DNA of 64,000 nucleotides. It comes from Candidatus Eiseniibacteriota bacterium. Lineage in GTDB: Bacteria > Eisenbacteria > RBG-16-71-46 > CAIMUX01. The stretch spans positions 372,001 to 436,000 of the forward strand of contig JADJQY010000001.1 of the NCBI GenBank assembly GCA_016712505.1. Reading direction: 5' to 3'. Below the pieces are notes generated by a model. The model was not told the origin of the DNA and ran no database searches. It saw only the letters and a program-made list of their open reading frames with translations. Shown in pieces: positions 46,372 through 54,729 of the stretch. Position 1 is the stretch's first letter. Each line of letters opens with the position of its first letter. Position numbers and translations under genes: made by a program.

Positions 46372-47886
46372 CTACCGCGCGATTCGCACCACTGTCCCGC
46401 CCGCCGTGCGCCCCGATCCGTCCGCGGTCCGAGCGAAGTAGATTCCCGCCGCCACGCCTCTGCCCGCTTCGTCCAACCCATCCCAGGTCGACGTCGACGC
46501 TTCGAGTCGGCGAACGATCCGTCCGCTGGCGTCGAGGATCGTGATCGCGCTTGCCTCTTCCGTCGGCCGCTCGAAGGCGACAACCGTTCCGATCGACGAC
46601 GGGTTTGGGACGACCCGCAGGGGGGTCGTCGCGAAGAGCGGCGGAATGACATCCGCCGCGACGGGGGTCTGCTGGAAGGTAACCAGCGCGTCGAAGCGTC
46701 CGGTGCCGAGCTGTCCCTGGTACGGCAGGTTTCCGGGCAGAGCGTCGACCGGGACGACTCCCTGGCGCACGGTGTGGCGCACCTGGTAACCGCTCAGCCC
46801 GGGGTTGAGCGAGCGGATCAGCGCCGCTTGGCCCGAGACGAACGGCGCGGCGAACGAGGTCCCGGCGCCCACGGCGTAGGCGCCGTCATGGTAGGGAGCG
46901 TAGATACCGTCCCCGGGGGCGGACAGGTCGACGTCGGAATGGTGGTTGGAAAACGTCGCCTTGATGTCGAGCGAGTCGACTGCCGCGACCGAGAGGCATC
47001 CATCCTCACGAGCGGGGTAGAGGATGTCCTGCGCATCCGCGTTTCCGGCGGCACCGACCACCGTGATCCCGGCTGCATCCGCCATCATGATCTCGTGCTC
47101 CATCGCGAGCACCTTCGAGTCGAGGCCGAGGCTCAGGTTGATCACCGTTGCGCCGTGGTCCACAGCCCAGCGAATTCCCTCCGCCACGGTGAAGGTGTCC
47201 CCACGCCCTTCGTCGTCGAGTACGCGGATCGGGAGGATCTTCGCACCGGGTGCGACGAGGTGCACGATCCCGGCGATCATGGTGCCATGTCCGGCCCCTT
47301 CGTCGGTGTCGCCGTCGAGGTCGTCATCGGTGCCGTTCGCGACATCGGTCGGGTCGCTGTCGTTGTCCACGAAGTCGTAACCGTTGGAGAGGAGCGCGCC
47401 GGCCAGCGCCGGGTGATTCAGCGCCACGCCGGAGTCGATGATCGCCACGATCACCCCCTCGCCGGTGGTGTGCTGGTGCGCTTCGTCCAGGTGAAGGCGG
47501 GTCGTGACGCTCTGGTCCAGATAGCCGGCGATGGTTCCGCCGATGGCGGCCACGACCATCTGGCGTGTGCCTTCCGGAGTCTCGTTCTCCCAGGCGTATT
47601 CCGACTCGTCGATTTCCGGATCGTCATCCATGTCGAGAAGGACGTCGTCCTCGGTGACGTTGGCCGGGACGTCGAGGAGATAGAGAGGGTGCAGCGCCTT
47701 CAGTGTGGTCGTCCCGTACCGCGCGTTGATCGTCTCGATGCTGACCCCGGGCAGCAGGAGCACCTGCACCTGGCCCGCCGCGTACTCATCGGCGCGGGCG
47801 AACGAGGCGGGAGCCGCGATCGAGGCGGCGATGGCCGCAGCGAGAGGTAGGCGCTGCTTGCGCAGGCCAGAGTGGGTGGCACGCAT
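46372..47886 (-). CDS. Secreted subtilase (S8) with C-terminal sorting module
   Basis: The 504-residue protein starts at an ATG behind GGAGGTT. A signal peptide (about 1-32) is followed by a pro-region of inhibitor-I9 character (about 35-105) and the S8 protease domain with all catalytic residues: Asp in AIIDSGV (about 151), His in GHGTMIAG (about 200), the oxyanion Asn in GAAGN (about 282) and Ser in GTSFAAP (about 344). The chain ends in a FlgD-like module (AITILDASGRIVRRLEAS, AAGIYFARTADG). It should be exported and act at the surface. It is the fourth gene of the sigma-CHAT operon, 47 bases behind the CHAT gene. Confidence 0.92.
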   Translation of the reverse strand: MRATHSGLRKQRLPLAAAIAASIAAPASFARADEYAAGQVQVLLLPGVSIETINARYGTTTLKALHPLYLLDVPANVTEDDVLLDMDDDPEIDESEYAWENETPEGTRQMVVAAIGGTIAGYLDQSVTTRLHLDEAHQHTTGEGVIVAIIDSGVALNHPALAGALLSNGYDFVDNDSDPTDVANGTDDDLDGDTDEGAGHGTMIAGIVHLVAPGAKILPIRVLDDEGRGDTFTVAEGIRWAVDHGATVINLSLGLDSKVLAMEHEIMMADAAGITVVGAAGNADAQDILYPAREDGCLSVAAVDSLDIKATFSNHHSDVDLSAPGDGIYAPYHDGAYAVGAGTSFAAPFVSGQAALIRSLNPGLSGYQVRHTVRQGVVPVDALPGNLPYQGQLGTGRFDALVTFQQTPVAADVIPPLFATTPLRVVPNPSSIGTVVAFERPTEEASAITILDASGRIVRRLEASTSTWDGLDEAGRGVAAGIYFARTADGSGRTAGGTVVRIAR

Positions 47887-47933
47887 GGTCGGAACCTCCG
47901 GGGTCGGTGTAAGGCGCGAATGTACGAAGTGTA

Positions 47934-50912
47934 TCACTGAATCCCCCTGTTCGGCGCTACTCCGCCCAGACAGGCGAAGGAAGCCCAGTGCCAGGGGTGG
48001 GGGTGCGTGGCGCGGCAGCGCCGCATTGCGTCCCCCAACGCACGCGGCGTATCCACATGTGCGGCATAGGATTCGTAGAACCCGCACATGAGATCCAGGG
48101 TTGGCTGGTCCTGGATCGGCCAGAGGCTCGCCACGACGGTCGACGCGCCTGCGGAAAGAAACCCACGAGCCAATCCGATCCATTCGTCCCCCGCGGGGCT
48201 CGCGCCGCGACCGGACGAACAGGCGGTGAGAATCACCGTCGACGCCGGCAGTTGCATCGAGCCGAGGTCGTGGACGAAGAACGGTCCGTCGCTCAGCTCG
48301 ATGAACGAATAGGCCGGGTTGTCGCCACGCAGCGATCCGTGCGCCGCGAGGTGAATCAGCTCGTTCTTCGGACCCTGAGCGCGCAGGGTCCCGCGCGACG
48401 GGGTGAGATCCTGCGTCACGCGCCAGTCGTCCAGAATCTGCCCGACATGATCCACCTCCGCCTGAACCGCCGGCAGATCGAGCGAAGGGACGCCGGCGAC
48501 GAACGCACGCCGAGCGACGCGATGGGGCTCGGGAAGGGAGAGCCAAACCCGGGCGCTCGGAACGACCACTGTGTCGGATGCCTCCACGATGTAGCCGTTT
48601 CGGCCGAGCAGCGCGTGAACCGGGATCCGGTGGACGGCGCCATGGGGCGAAATGATCCAGTTACACCCGGAAGGGAGCCCGAACTCCTCTAACGGTGCCC
48701 AGAGCAGCTCATGCATCTCCCGCAGCACGGAGTCGGTCGAAGCCTGCAGCATCCGCATCGGGCCGTTTCCGGAGGGGGACGGTACGGCGGGAGCTGCCGG
48801 TGCGAGGGCCATGACCGTCGCGGACCGCACGCTGGTCATTGCCGCCGCCCCCCACTGGAAGTCGAGGCGATCGGCGAGAAGCGAGAGGCGGGTACTCAGG
48901 TCGTCGCTCAGCCGACGCCAGACCGTTCCCGCTTTGGTGATGGCAAGTGCGACCGCGAAGCGCTCACCAAGATGGAAGCTGATGAAACCCCAGTCGTCCG
49001 GCAGGGCTCCCCTCACCTCGTCGATCGAGGGAACCAGATGCGCTCGGTCACTGCCGGATTGGGATACGGAGGGTTTCGGGCCTTCCGCCTCGGCCTGGTC
49101 GCGCAGATGGCGCGAGTAGTTCTGTTCCGCCTGGGCCAGACGACGCCGGAGACCCGGAAGCTGCGCCCGCTCCTCGGCGGATCCGAGCTCGAGTCGTGAC
49201 AGGCGGGCGTGGAGCCACGCGAGGTGCTTCCGTGGATCGGTGCGGCCGCTCGAGGTGATCTGGGCGTCGCTCCCGAACACTTCTCCGGGTGTCCGAAGGC
49301 GGTCCCAGAGACTTTGGGCGCGGGATCGCTCCATCCACTCGAAGAGACGCTGGGCAGACGGTTTGGCCTTCTCGAGTTCGAGGCGAAGCAGCCGATCGTA
49401 CAGCTCGGTCTTGTCGCCGAGGAAAGCGATCTTCGAATCCTCGGTCGGGATGCGGATGCGAAGATCCTCCAGCCGCGCCAGGGCCTGATGGAAGGATGTC
49501 TCGGCCTGGCGGAGATTCCCCGCCCGGAGGTGAACCTCTCCGAGAGCCTCGAGCAGTCGATAGGCGGGCAGGGGATAGAGCCGCGCCGGGAGTCGACGCA
49601 GAAGGCGCCGCAAGCGCGTCGCCTGCCGTGCGGGCGACTGCGTGCCGGCTTCGATCCGGGTGAGGAGCACGGCCGCGGTCGCTTCCCAGCGGACCAACTC
49701 CAGGGCGCGGAAGCGCGCCAGCGCATGCCGCACCCGCTTCGCGGCCGCCGCGGGGCGGCCGTTTCGCAACAAGGCCTCGGCCCAGAGCAACTCCATGACC
49801 GCGGTGCGGGAGGCGTTCCGCTCCTTGACGAACAGAGAACGGGCCCTCCGGACCCGAGCGACGGCCTCGTCGATCTCTCCTTTCGCCAGGTGCGACAATG
49901 CCGACTGGGTCGAGGCGATCGCTTCGTCGTAGCGGAGTCCCTGCGCGGCGAAGCGCGGAGCGGCCGCGTCGGCGAGTTCCTGGGCGTCGGCGTGCAGGTT
50001 GAGCTGGTGGTAGATCTCCGCCCGATTCAGCTCACATGAGGCGAGGAAGGCGGGGTGTTCGGTCTCCCGGAAGTACGCGGTCGCCCGTGCCAGGAGTGCG
50101 AGCGCGGAATCGAACTCCGCCCGCTGTGAGTGTACATAGGCCGCGTTCATCTCCACCTGCGCTCCGATCAGGTGGAAGCCGCGCTGCGCACACTCGAGGC
50201 CGAGTTGTTCGAACAGCTCGAGCGCCTCGTCGTCGCGATCGAGCTGGGTGAGCGCGACCGCGCGGTTCGTCTCCAGGCCGACCACCGTCTCATCGCGAAC
50301 ATCGAGTGCGCGAAACAGGGTTGCCGCCTGCTCATATTCGCGGAGGGCCGGAGCCATCTCGTCGCGCTGAAAGTGCGCATTCCCGAGGTTCATGGAGAGC
50401 TTGGCGAGGTAGGCATCGTCGCCCGCGGCCTGCAGCCAACGGCGCGCGTTCTTCGCGATCTGCTCGACCTCCTCGTGCCTACCCAGCAGGGAGAGCACAT
50501 GGATCCGCCCGACGGAGAGCTGTCCGAGCAGCCCGAATGCCGCGCCGGAACGGGAGCGGGAGAGCGAGGCGACCGCCTTCGCGTACGCGGCTTCGGCTTC
50601 CTTCATGCGCCCGGAGAAGAGAGACGCCTCGGCCATCGCCCGGTATCCCCACCCGAAGGCCACCGGGTCGTCGAGGAGTTCGGCCAGCTCCACCGCGCGG
50701 CGGGCGATCTTCCTCGCCTGGGCGGCGTCGGTGAAGCAATGCTGTGCCGCCTCGCCCCGGAGTGCTTCGACCCAGCGAGCGGGATTGGAATCGCCGTCGA
50801 GCGAGGGGAGGCCGGCCGCGACGCGCCGGGCCATCTCCGCGGAGGAAAGACTCAGGAGACCCGAGGGTGACAGCGCCCCCAGGCCTCCGCGTGTCACGGC
50901 GTCGTGGCTCAC
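47934..50912 (-). CDS. TPR-CHAT caspase-like protease
   Basis: The 992-residue cytosolic protein starts at a GTG ten bases after the anti-sigma stop. About residues 50-520 are tetratricopeptide repeats (for example MNLGNAHFQRDEMAPALREY and ALARATAYFRETEHPAFLA-type units), then a coiled segment with a domain typical of CHAT proteins (about 530-700). The C-terminal CHAT domain (about 720-992) has both members of the caspase-type dyad: His858 in LIHLAAHGSLRG and Cys898 in VILTACSSGRG, with WIGLARGFLSAGASTVVASLW after it. CHAT proteases of this build cut specific partner proteins when the TPR part is triggered. Directly downstream of sigma and anti-sigma genes, the anti-sigma factor is an obvious candidate target. 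Confidence 0.93.
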   Translation of the reverse strand: MSHDAVTRGGLGALSPSGLLSLSSAEMARRVAAGLPSLDGDSNPARWVEALRGEAAQHCFTDAAQARKIARRAVELAELLDDPVAFGWGYRAMAEASLFSGRMKEAEAAYAKAVASLSRSRSGAAFGLLGQLSVGRIHVLSLLGRHEEVEQIAKNARRWLQAAGDDAYLAKLSMNLGNAHFQRDEMAPALREYEQAATLFRALDVRDETVVGLETNRAVALTQLDRDDEALELFEQLGLECAQRGFHLIGAQVEMNAAYVHSQRAEFDSALALLARATAYFRETEHPAFLASCELNRAEIYHQLNLHADAQELADAAAPRFAAQGLRYDEAIASTQSALSHLAKGEIDEAVARVRRARSLFVKERNASRTAVMELLWAEALLRNGRPAAAAKRVRHALARFRALELVRWEATAAVLLTRIEAGTQSPARQATRLRRLLRRLPARLYPLPAYRLLEALGEVHLRAGNLRQAETSFHQALARLEDLRIRIPTEDSKIAFLGDKTELYDRLLRLELEKAKPSAQRLFEWMERSRAQSLWDRLRTPGEVFGSDAQITSSGRTDPRKHLAWLHARLSRLELGSAEERAQLPGLRRRLAQAEQNYSRHLRDQAEAEGPKPSVSQSGSDRAHLVPSIDEVRGALPDDWGFISFHLGERFAVALAITKAGTVWRRLSDDLSTRLSLLADRLDFQWGAAAMTSVRSATVMALAPAAPAVPSPSGNGPMRMLQASTDSVLREMHELLWAPLEEFGLPSGCNWIISPHGAVHRIPVHALLGRNGYIVEASDTVVVPSARVWLSLPEPHRVARRAFVAGVPSLDLPAVQAEVDHVGQILDDWRVTQDLTPSRGTLRAQGPKNELIHLAAHGSLRGDNPAYSFIELSDGPFFVHDLGSMQLPASTVILTACSSGRGASPAGDEWIGLARGFLSAGASTVVASLWPIQDQPTLDLMCGFYESYAAHVDTPRALGDAMRRCRATHPHPWHWASFACLGGVAPNRGIQ

Positions 50913-50922
50913 GGGGACCCCG

Positions 50923-51600
50923 TTAGATCTCCGCCCCTGGGGGCAGGTTCATCGGAGCGAGGGTGACGGCGTATCCGGCGGCTTCCACCCGAAGGCGCAC
51001 CCGGCCTGAGGTCAATTCGGCGAAGAAGAACTCACCGGTGGAAGAGATCGAAACCTCGATCGTCTCGTTCCCGTGAGTCACCATGGCACGCGCCTCGGGG
51101 CCGATCTCCCCCTGAATCGGAAGGAACTGACCGCGGATGTCGTGCTTCTTACCGTGGGTATCGATCTGGAGGAGGATCTGGCCGAAGGGGGAACCGAAGA
51201 GCAGTTGGCGCGGGGCCATGGTCGCATTGCCGCGGATGCCCGGCAGGAGGGCGCCGGCGTGGCTGTCCAGGACCAGAGCGGCCTCGACCTCTTCCACGAT
51301 CCGCTTGATCCCATCCCGGGCGGCGGCGACCCCGCCGCGCACGCGCTCGGCCAGGGTGGGCGACCGGTGGGCAGCCTCGAGTTCTTCGATCCGTTCGAGG
51401 GCGGTCATCATCCAGGCGTCGGGCGCTTCTTCCAGCCGGGCGACCCGCAAAGCCGAGATAACAGATTGAATTTCAGTGACTTGCTCCGCGCATCGGGTGC
51501 ACTCACCGACGTGGCTCGCGACCTCCTGGTCGCCCGCGAGCCCGCGGACGACTGCGGCGACATGCGCCAGGATCGAGTCACTGTTCGGATGATGGTTCAT
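50923..51600 (-). CDS. Soluble zinc anti-sigma factor with beta-sandwich C-terminus
   Basis: The 225-residue protein starts behind GGGAGGGC. HVGECTRC (His about 30, Cys 34, Cys 37) is the zinc-binding H-x3-C-x2-C of zf-HC2/ZAS anti-sigma factors. Unlike most ZAS proteins it has no transmembrane helix. A middle helical linker (about 60-120) leads to a beta-rich domain (about 125-220) that looks like the transthyretin/carboxypeptidase-regulatory fold (IRGQFLP, TGEFFFAEL, GRVRLRVEAAG). It lies between its likely sigma partner (127 bases upstream) and the CHAT gene. Binding of the sigma factor is inferred from family and position. Confidence 0.85.
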   Translation of the reverse strand: MNHHPNSDSILAHVAAVVRGLAGDQEVASHVGECTRCAEQVTEIQSVISALRVARLEEAPDAWMMTALERIEELEAAHRSPTLAERVRGGVAAARDGIKRIVEEVEAALVLDSHAGALLPGIRGNATMAPRQLLFGSPFGQILLQIDTHGKKHDIRGQFLPIQGEIGPEARAMVTHGNETIEVSISSTGEFFFAELTSGRVRLRVEAAGYAVTLAPMNLPPGAEI

Positions 51601-51727
51601 CGGAAGCCCTCCCTCTTGCCCCAAGTGTCGCGGGGGATCCGGAGTTGATACAGGGCGGCAAGGATTTCACGAGCCAGGTCGGAGGGGCCGTCCGCTCCGG
51701 CGCGAACTCGGCGGATCCGGAAGCTCC

Positions 51728-52309
51728 TCAGCTCCAGCCCCGCTCCCGGAAGATCTTCCGCGCCTTCTCCAGGCAGCGCTGCCGGGTGGGGCCGATGCTG
51801 CCGATCGGGATCGACTCCCGGCGTGCGACCTCGGTGTAGTCGAGCGGGGGATCCTCGACAAAGAGGAGCTGCAGCAGGCGCCGGCAGCGCTCCGGCAGTA
51901 GCTCCAGTGCCTCCTTGGCCTGCTGCCCCTGCTCCAGCAGCAACCGCCCCCCGTGCGCCGGGTCATTCACCCCAGGTTCTCCGAGGCCTTGATCGTTGAC
52001 CACCATGTCGTCGGTGACCTCCTCCACCAGCACCTCCCGCTTCCGTGCGCGGATGCGGTTGATCGCCTGACGGCGAGAAATCCCGATGATCCAGGAGAGG
52101 AGCTTGCCCCGATCTCGCAGCTTCGGCAGTTCGCGGTAACAGGCGATGATGGTGTTCTGGAAGGCTTCCTCCTGATCCGAGGGAAAGAGCCCCACCTTGA
52201 GGATGCTGGAGTAGATGAGATTCCCGTAACGGCGCAGAAATTCTTCCCACGCTCCGGCGCGATGCTCGAGGCAGGCGGAGATGAGGTCGTCGCTCGGGAG
52301 TTTTTGCAT
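51728..52309 (-). CDS. ECF-type RNA polymerase sigma factor of the CHAT operon
   Basis: A sigma-70 family protein of 193 residues (ATG at 52309; the upstream Met at 52369 has no better ribosome-binding site). Region 2 (about 10-85) includes YGNLIYSSILKVG and KLLSWIIGISRRQAINRIR. Region 4 (about 130-185) has the LPERCRRLLQLLF and YTEVARRESIPIGSIGPTRQ helix-turn-helix. It is the first gene of the operon 52309-46372 and divergent from rpoN across 219 bases. Confidence 0.9.
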   Translation of the reverse strand: MQKLPSDDLISACLEHRAGAWEEFLRRYGNLIYSSILKVGLFPSDQEEAFQNTIIACYRELPKLRDRGKLLSWIIGISRRQAINRIRARKREVLVEEVTDDMVVNDQGLGEPGVNDPAHGGRLLLEQGQQAKEALELLPERCRRLLQLLFVEDPPLDYTEVARRESIPIGSIGPTRQRCLEKARKIFRERGWS

Positions 52310-52471
52310 CGTGCCGCTCGTGGCGGGCAGTCTGCGTTGTCGCACTCGCGTGCCAGGGTCGCCGGGCATGGGGGAGAGCCTAACACAAGCCGAATCGCGG
52401 TTCGCGGGTGAGAAGACGGTCAGGATGCCAGGCGCTGCGGCCGCAAATTAGGCTGGGGCGGGGCAACCTGC

Positions 52472-52500
52472 TTGTAGCCCCCGGATGGTCCGACTATCAT
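52472..52500 (+). promoter_or_regulatory. Candidate rpoN promoter
   Basis: TTGTAG (52472-52477) and TATCAT (52495-52500) are exactly 17 bases apart, in the divergent region 28 bases before the rpoN ATG. GGAGA lies close to that ATG. The -10 matches TATAAT at five of six positions and the -35 matches at three. Confidence 0.5.
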
Positions 52501-52528
52501 CCGGTCGCTCACAACTTGGAGATACGCA

Positions 52529-54016
52529 ATGGCAATGGGCGCGAGAATGGGACTTCACCTTGGGCTCCACATGGGGCTCAAGTTGACGCCTCAGATGCGG
52601 ATGAACCTGGAGCTGATCCAGTCGCCGATTCTGGAGGCGATCGAGTCGCTCGACCAGAAAGTGGTCGAGAACCCGTGGCTCGAACGGGACGAAAGCTCGG
52701 CCGATCCTCGACTGGTACGCGAGTCGGAGCTTCCGACCGAGGCGGTGATCACGCCGCGCGAACAGCTCGATTTCGACGAAGCCGAGGCCTGGAACGATCC
52801 GGTCGCCTCGACTCCCTATACCCACGAGGAGCAGCCGGCCGACGAAGGGCAGGGCATCGTCGCGGTCATGATCCCCTCCCCCTATGAGCAACTCGAAGCT
52901 CAGGCCCGGGAGCTGGACATCAAGCGGCGGACCCAGGAGATCGCCCTGATCCTTCTCCAGAACCTCGACGAACACGGATATCTGCCGTACGAGGAGAACG
53001 AGCTCTTCGAGATCCTGGTCGAGTCGTGCGAACTCGATCCCAATCGCGACCGCGCCGCCTTCGACGAGGCGCTGACCGCTCTCCGCTACCAGCTCGAGCC
53101 CCCGGGGATTGGAGCGCGCGACCAGAGTCACAGCTTCCTGATCCAGCTCGAGCGGTACGGCAAGGGCGACTCGTTGGCGGCGAAGATCGTTCGTGACGGC
53201 GTGCTCCTGGCGATCAAGCCGCGGAACCTGGCTCAGGTGGCGAAGAAACTCGGCATCCGAGAGGACGAGCTCCACTCCGCGCTCGAGGACTTGAACCGGC
53301 TCTACCGGCACCCGCTCAGTCTGCTTGATCAGACGAGCGAGCCGACACGTTTTCCCGATCTGATCGTGGAAAAGGTCGACGGCAATTGGGTCGTCAACCT
53401 GTCTCATCCCCTGCGCGGTCGGTACCGCTTCCGCGACTCGCCTGTGCCGCGCAAGAGCGCGGTGGTCCGGGAGTCGACCAACGGCGATGACCCCTCTGAA
53501 GTGCTCGCCCGCCTACGGCAGATGAAGCAGGATGCGCGGATGCTCGTGCATGCCACGGAGTATCGCGATCGCACGCTGTTCGAGATCGGGCGCAAGCTAG
53601 TGCAGGAGCAATCGGAATTCCTGGAGCGCGGCGAAGAGGCGCTCAAGCCGCTCCTGCAAAAGGAACTGGCCGAGTCACTCGGGATGAACGAGGCGACGAT
53701 GTCCCGCATCCTGAAGGAGAAGTACATCCAGACCCCGCGCGGCGTGATCGCGCTGAAGGACTTCTTCTCCCGCTCCATCACGAACAAGGACACCGGCGAA
53801 TCGGTCTCCAACAAGGTCGTGATGGATACGCTGCAGAAGCTCCTCGCGGAGGAGGAGGACCCGAGCCACCCCTGGAGCGACCAGGAGATCTCGGAGATCC
53901 TGAAGCAGCGCGGCCACGGCATCAGTCGCCGCACCGTGACCAAGTACCGCCTGGGCATGGGGATCGGAGCGGCCGGGGATCGCAAGGCGATGCGGAGGAT
54001 GCAGGAGGGTTCGTAG
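52529..54016 (+). CDS. rpoN: RNA polymerase sigma-54 factor
   Basis: The 495-residue protein directs RNA polymerase to -24/-12 promoters and needs enhancer-binding ATPases. The N-terminal region I (MGLKLTPQMRMNLELIQSPI..., ENPWLE) is followed by an acidic stretch and the core-binding domain (about 110-290; GIGARDQSHSFLIQL). At the C-terminus the RpoN box reads SRRTVTKYRL (about 466-475), against the canonical ARRTVAKYRE. GGAGATACGC precedes the ATG and a strong terminator follows. Confidence 0.96.
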   Translation: MAMGARMGLHLGLHMGLKLTPQMRMNLELIQSPILEAIESLDQKVVENPWLERDESSADPRLVRESELPTEAVITPREQLDFDEAEAWNDPVASTPYTHEEQPADEGQGIVAVMIPSPYEQLEAQARELDIKRRTQEIALILLQNLDEHGYLPYEENELFEILVESCELDPNRDRAAFDEALTALRYQLEPPGIGARDQSHSFLIQLERYGKGDSLAAKIVRDGVLLAIKPRNLAQVAKKLGIREDELHSALEDLNRLYRHPLSLLDQTSEPTRFPDLIVEKVDGNWVVNLSHPLRGRYRFRDSPVPRKSAVVRESTNGDDPSEVLARLRQMKQDARMLVHATEYRDRTLFEIGRKLVQEQSEFLERGEEALKPLLQKELAESLGMNEATMSRILKEKYIQTPRGVIALKDFFSRSITNKDTGESVSNKVVMDTLQKLLAEEEDPSHPWSDQEISEILKQRGHGISRRTVTKYRLGMGIGAAGDRKAMRRMQEGS

Positions 54017-54051
54017 CCCCGTCCGGGCTTCTGATCACCGCGAATCGCGTG

Positions 54052-54084
54052 ACGCACGGGTCAGCCGGCCCGTGCGTGTTTTTT
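54052..54084 (+). terminator. Rho-independent terminator of rpoN
   Basis: A perfect nine-pair stem ACGCACGGG/CCCGTGCGT with an eight-base loop is followed by G and six T (54079-54084), 35 bases after the rpoN stop. Confidence 0.9.
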
Positions 54085-54105
54085 GGCACCAGACCGATTA
54101 CCGGA

Positions 54106-54154
54106 TTGACGGCCCCCGGCTTGGCTAACTACCATTAATTCTGTCGAATTGATG
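54106..54154 (+). promoter_or_regulatory. Candidate promoter and operator of the Rrf2 gene
   Basis: TTGACG (54106-54111) and TACCAT (54130-54135) are 18 bases apart. An imperfect palindrome CATTAATT-N6-AATTGATG (54133-54140, 54147-54154; seven of eight pairs) overlaps the -10 and the start region. This fits autorepression by the Rrf2 regulator, which is inference. Confidence 0.5.
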
Positions 54155-54167
54155 GGGGATTGCCTGC

Positions 54168-54629
54168 GTGCTCTCGAAGAAGGCCAAATACGGGCTGATC
54201 GCGACGCTCCACCTGGCGCGCCGTCAGGGGGAGGGGCCGATCCCGATCGGGGAGCTCGCCTCGAAGGAGCGTATTCCGCGCAAGTTCTTGGAGCTGATTT
54301 TGTTGGAACTGAAGAACCGCGGAATTCTCCAGAGCCAGAAGGGGAAGGCGGGCGGATACAGCCTGGGGCGCGAACCGGAGGCGATCTCGATCGGCGAGAT
54401 CGTCCGGGTGGTCGACGGTCCGATCGCACTCCTCCCTTGTGTCAGTGTGACGGCCTACCGACCGTGCGAGGAGTGTCATGATGAGAGCGTGTGTTCGATT
54501 CGTATGATTTTCCAAGAAGTTAGAGATTCAACTGCCGCGCTGCTCGACGGCGCGACGGTTGCCGATTTGCTCCGGCGCTCGGAGGACGCTCGGCTTGCCG
54601 CACCGGAGGCTCTGAGTTACCAGATCTGA
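54168..54629 (+). CDS. Rrf2-family transcriptional regulator, probably of sulfate uptake
   Basis: The 153-residue protein starts at a GTG behind GGGGGA. The winged helix (about 1-65; KKAKYGLIATLHLA, IPRKFLELILLELKNRGILQSQKGKAGGY) is typical of Rrf2 proteins. Four cysteines (about 91, 100, 103 and 109) and His104 lie where IscR and NsrR bind an iron-sulfur cluster, with somewhat different spacing. It is 100 bases upstream of the sulfate-importer operon, so it probably senses cysteine or iron-sulfur status and controls sulfate uptake. Confidence 0.88.
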   Translation: MLSKKAKYGLIATLHLARRQGEGPIPIGELASKERIPRKFLELILLELKNRGILQSQKGKAGGYSLGREPEAISIGEIVRVVDGPIALLPCVSVTAYRPCEECHDESVCSIRMIFQEVRDSTAALLDGATVADLLRRSEDARLAAPEALSYQI

Positions 54630-54652
54630 TCGCATCGCGCTGAGCAAATGCC

Positions 54653-54676
54653 TACTAAATACATAGATGAATAGTA
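54653..54676. promoter_or_regulatory. AT-rich palindromic site upstream of sbp
   Basis: TACTA and TAGTA (54653-54657, 54672-54676) flank a 14-base AT-rich core, an island of low GC 53 bases before the sbp ATG. It is a possible Rrf2 operator or promoter element. It does not repeat the palindrome in front of the rrf2 gene. Confidence 0.35.
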
Positions 54677-54729
54677 ATCACGAATGGCGAGCCTCGATGG
54701 GACACTCGCCGGCCGCTCGGGGAGTCAAG

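Noticed and set aside
46774..47850. 358-residue plus-strand open frame
   Set aside because: Shadow of the subtilase gene, whose triad and signal peptide are clear on the minus strand.
47887..48546. N-terminal extension of the subtilase frame into the CHAT gene
   Set aside because: The ATG at 47886 has a strong ribosome-binding site and starts a signal peptide; the extension is shadow of the CHAT gene.
46372..52309. Type III-E CRISPR interpretation of the CHAT locus
   Set aside because: No Cas7-11, Cas1 or other cas gene and no repeat-spacer array is visible anywhere in the window.
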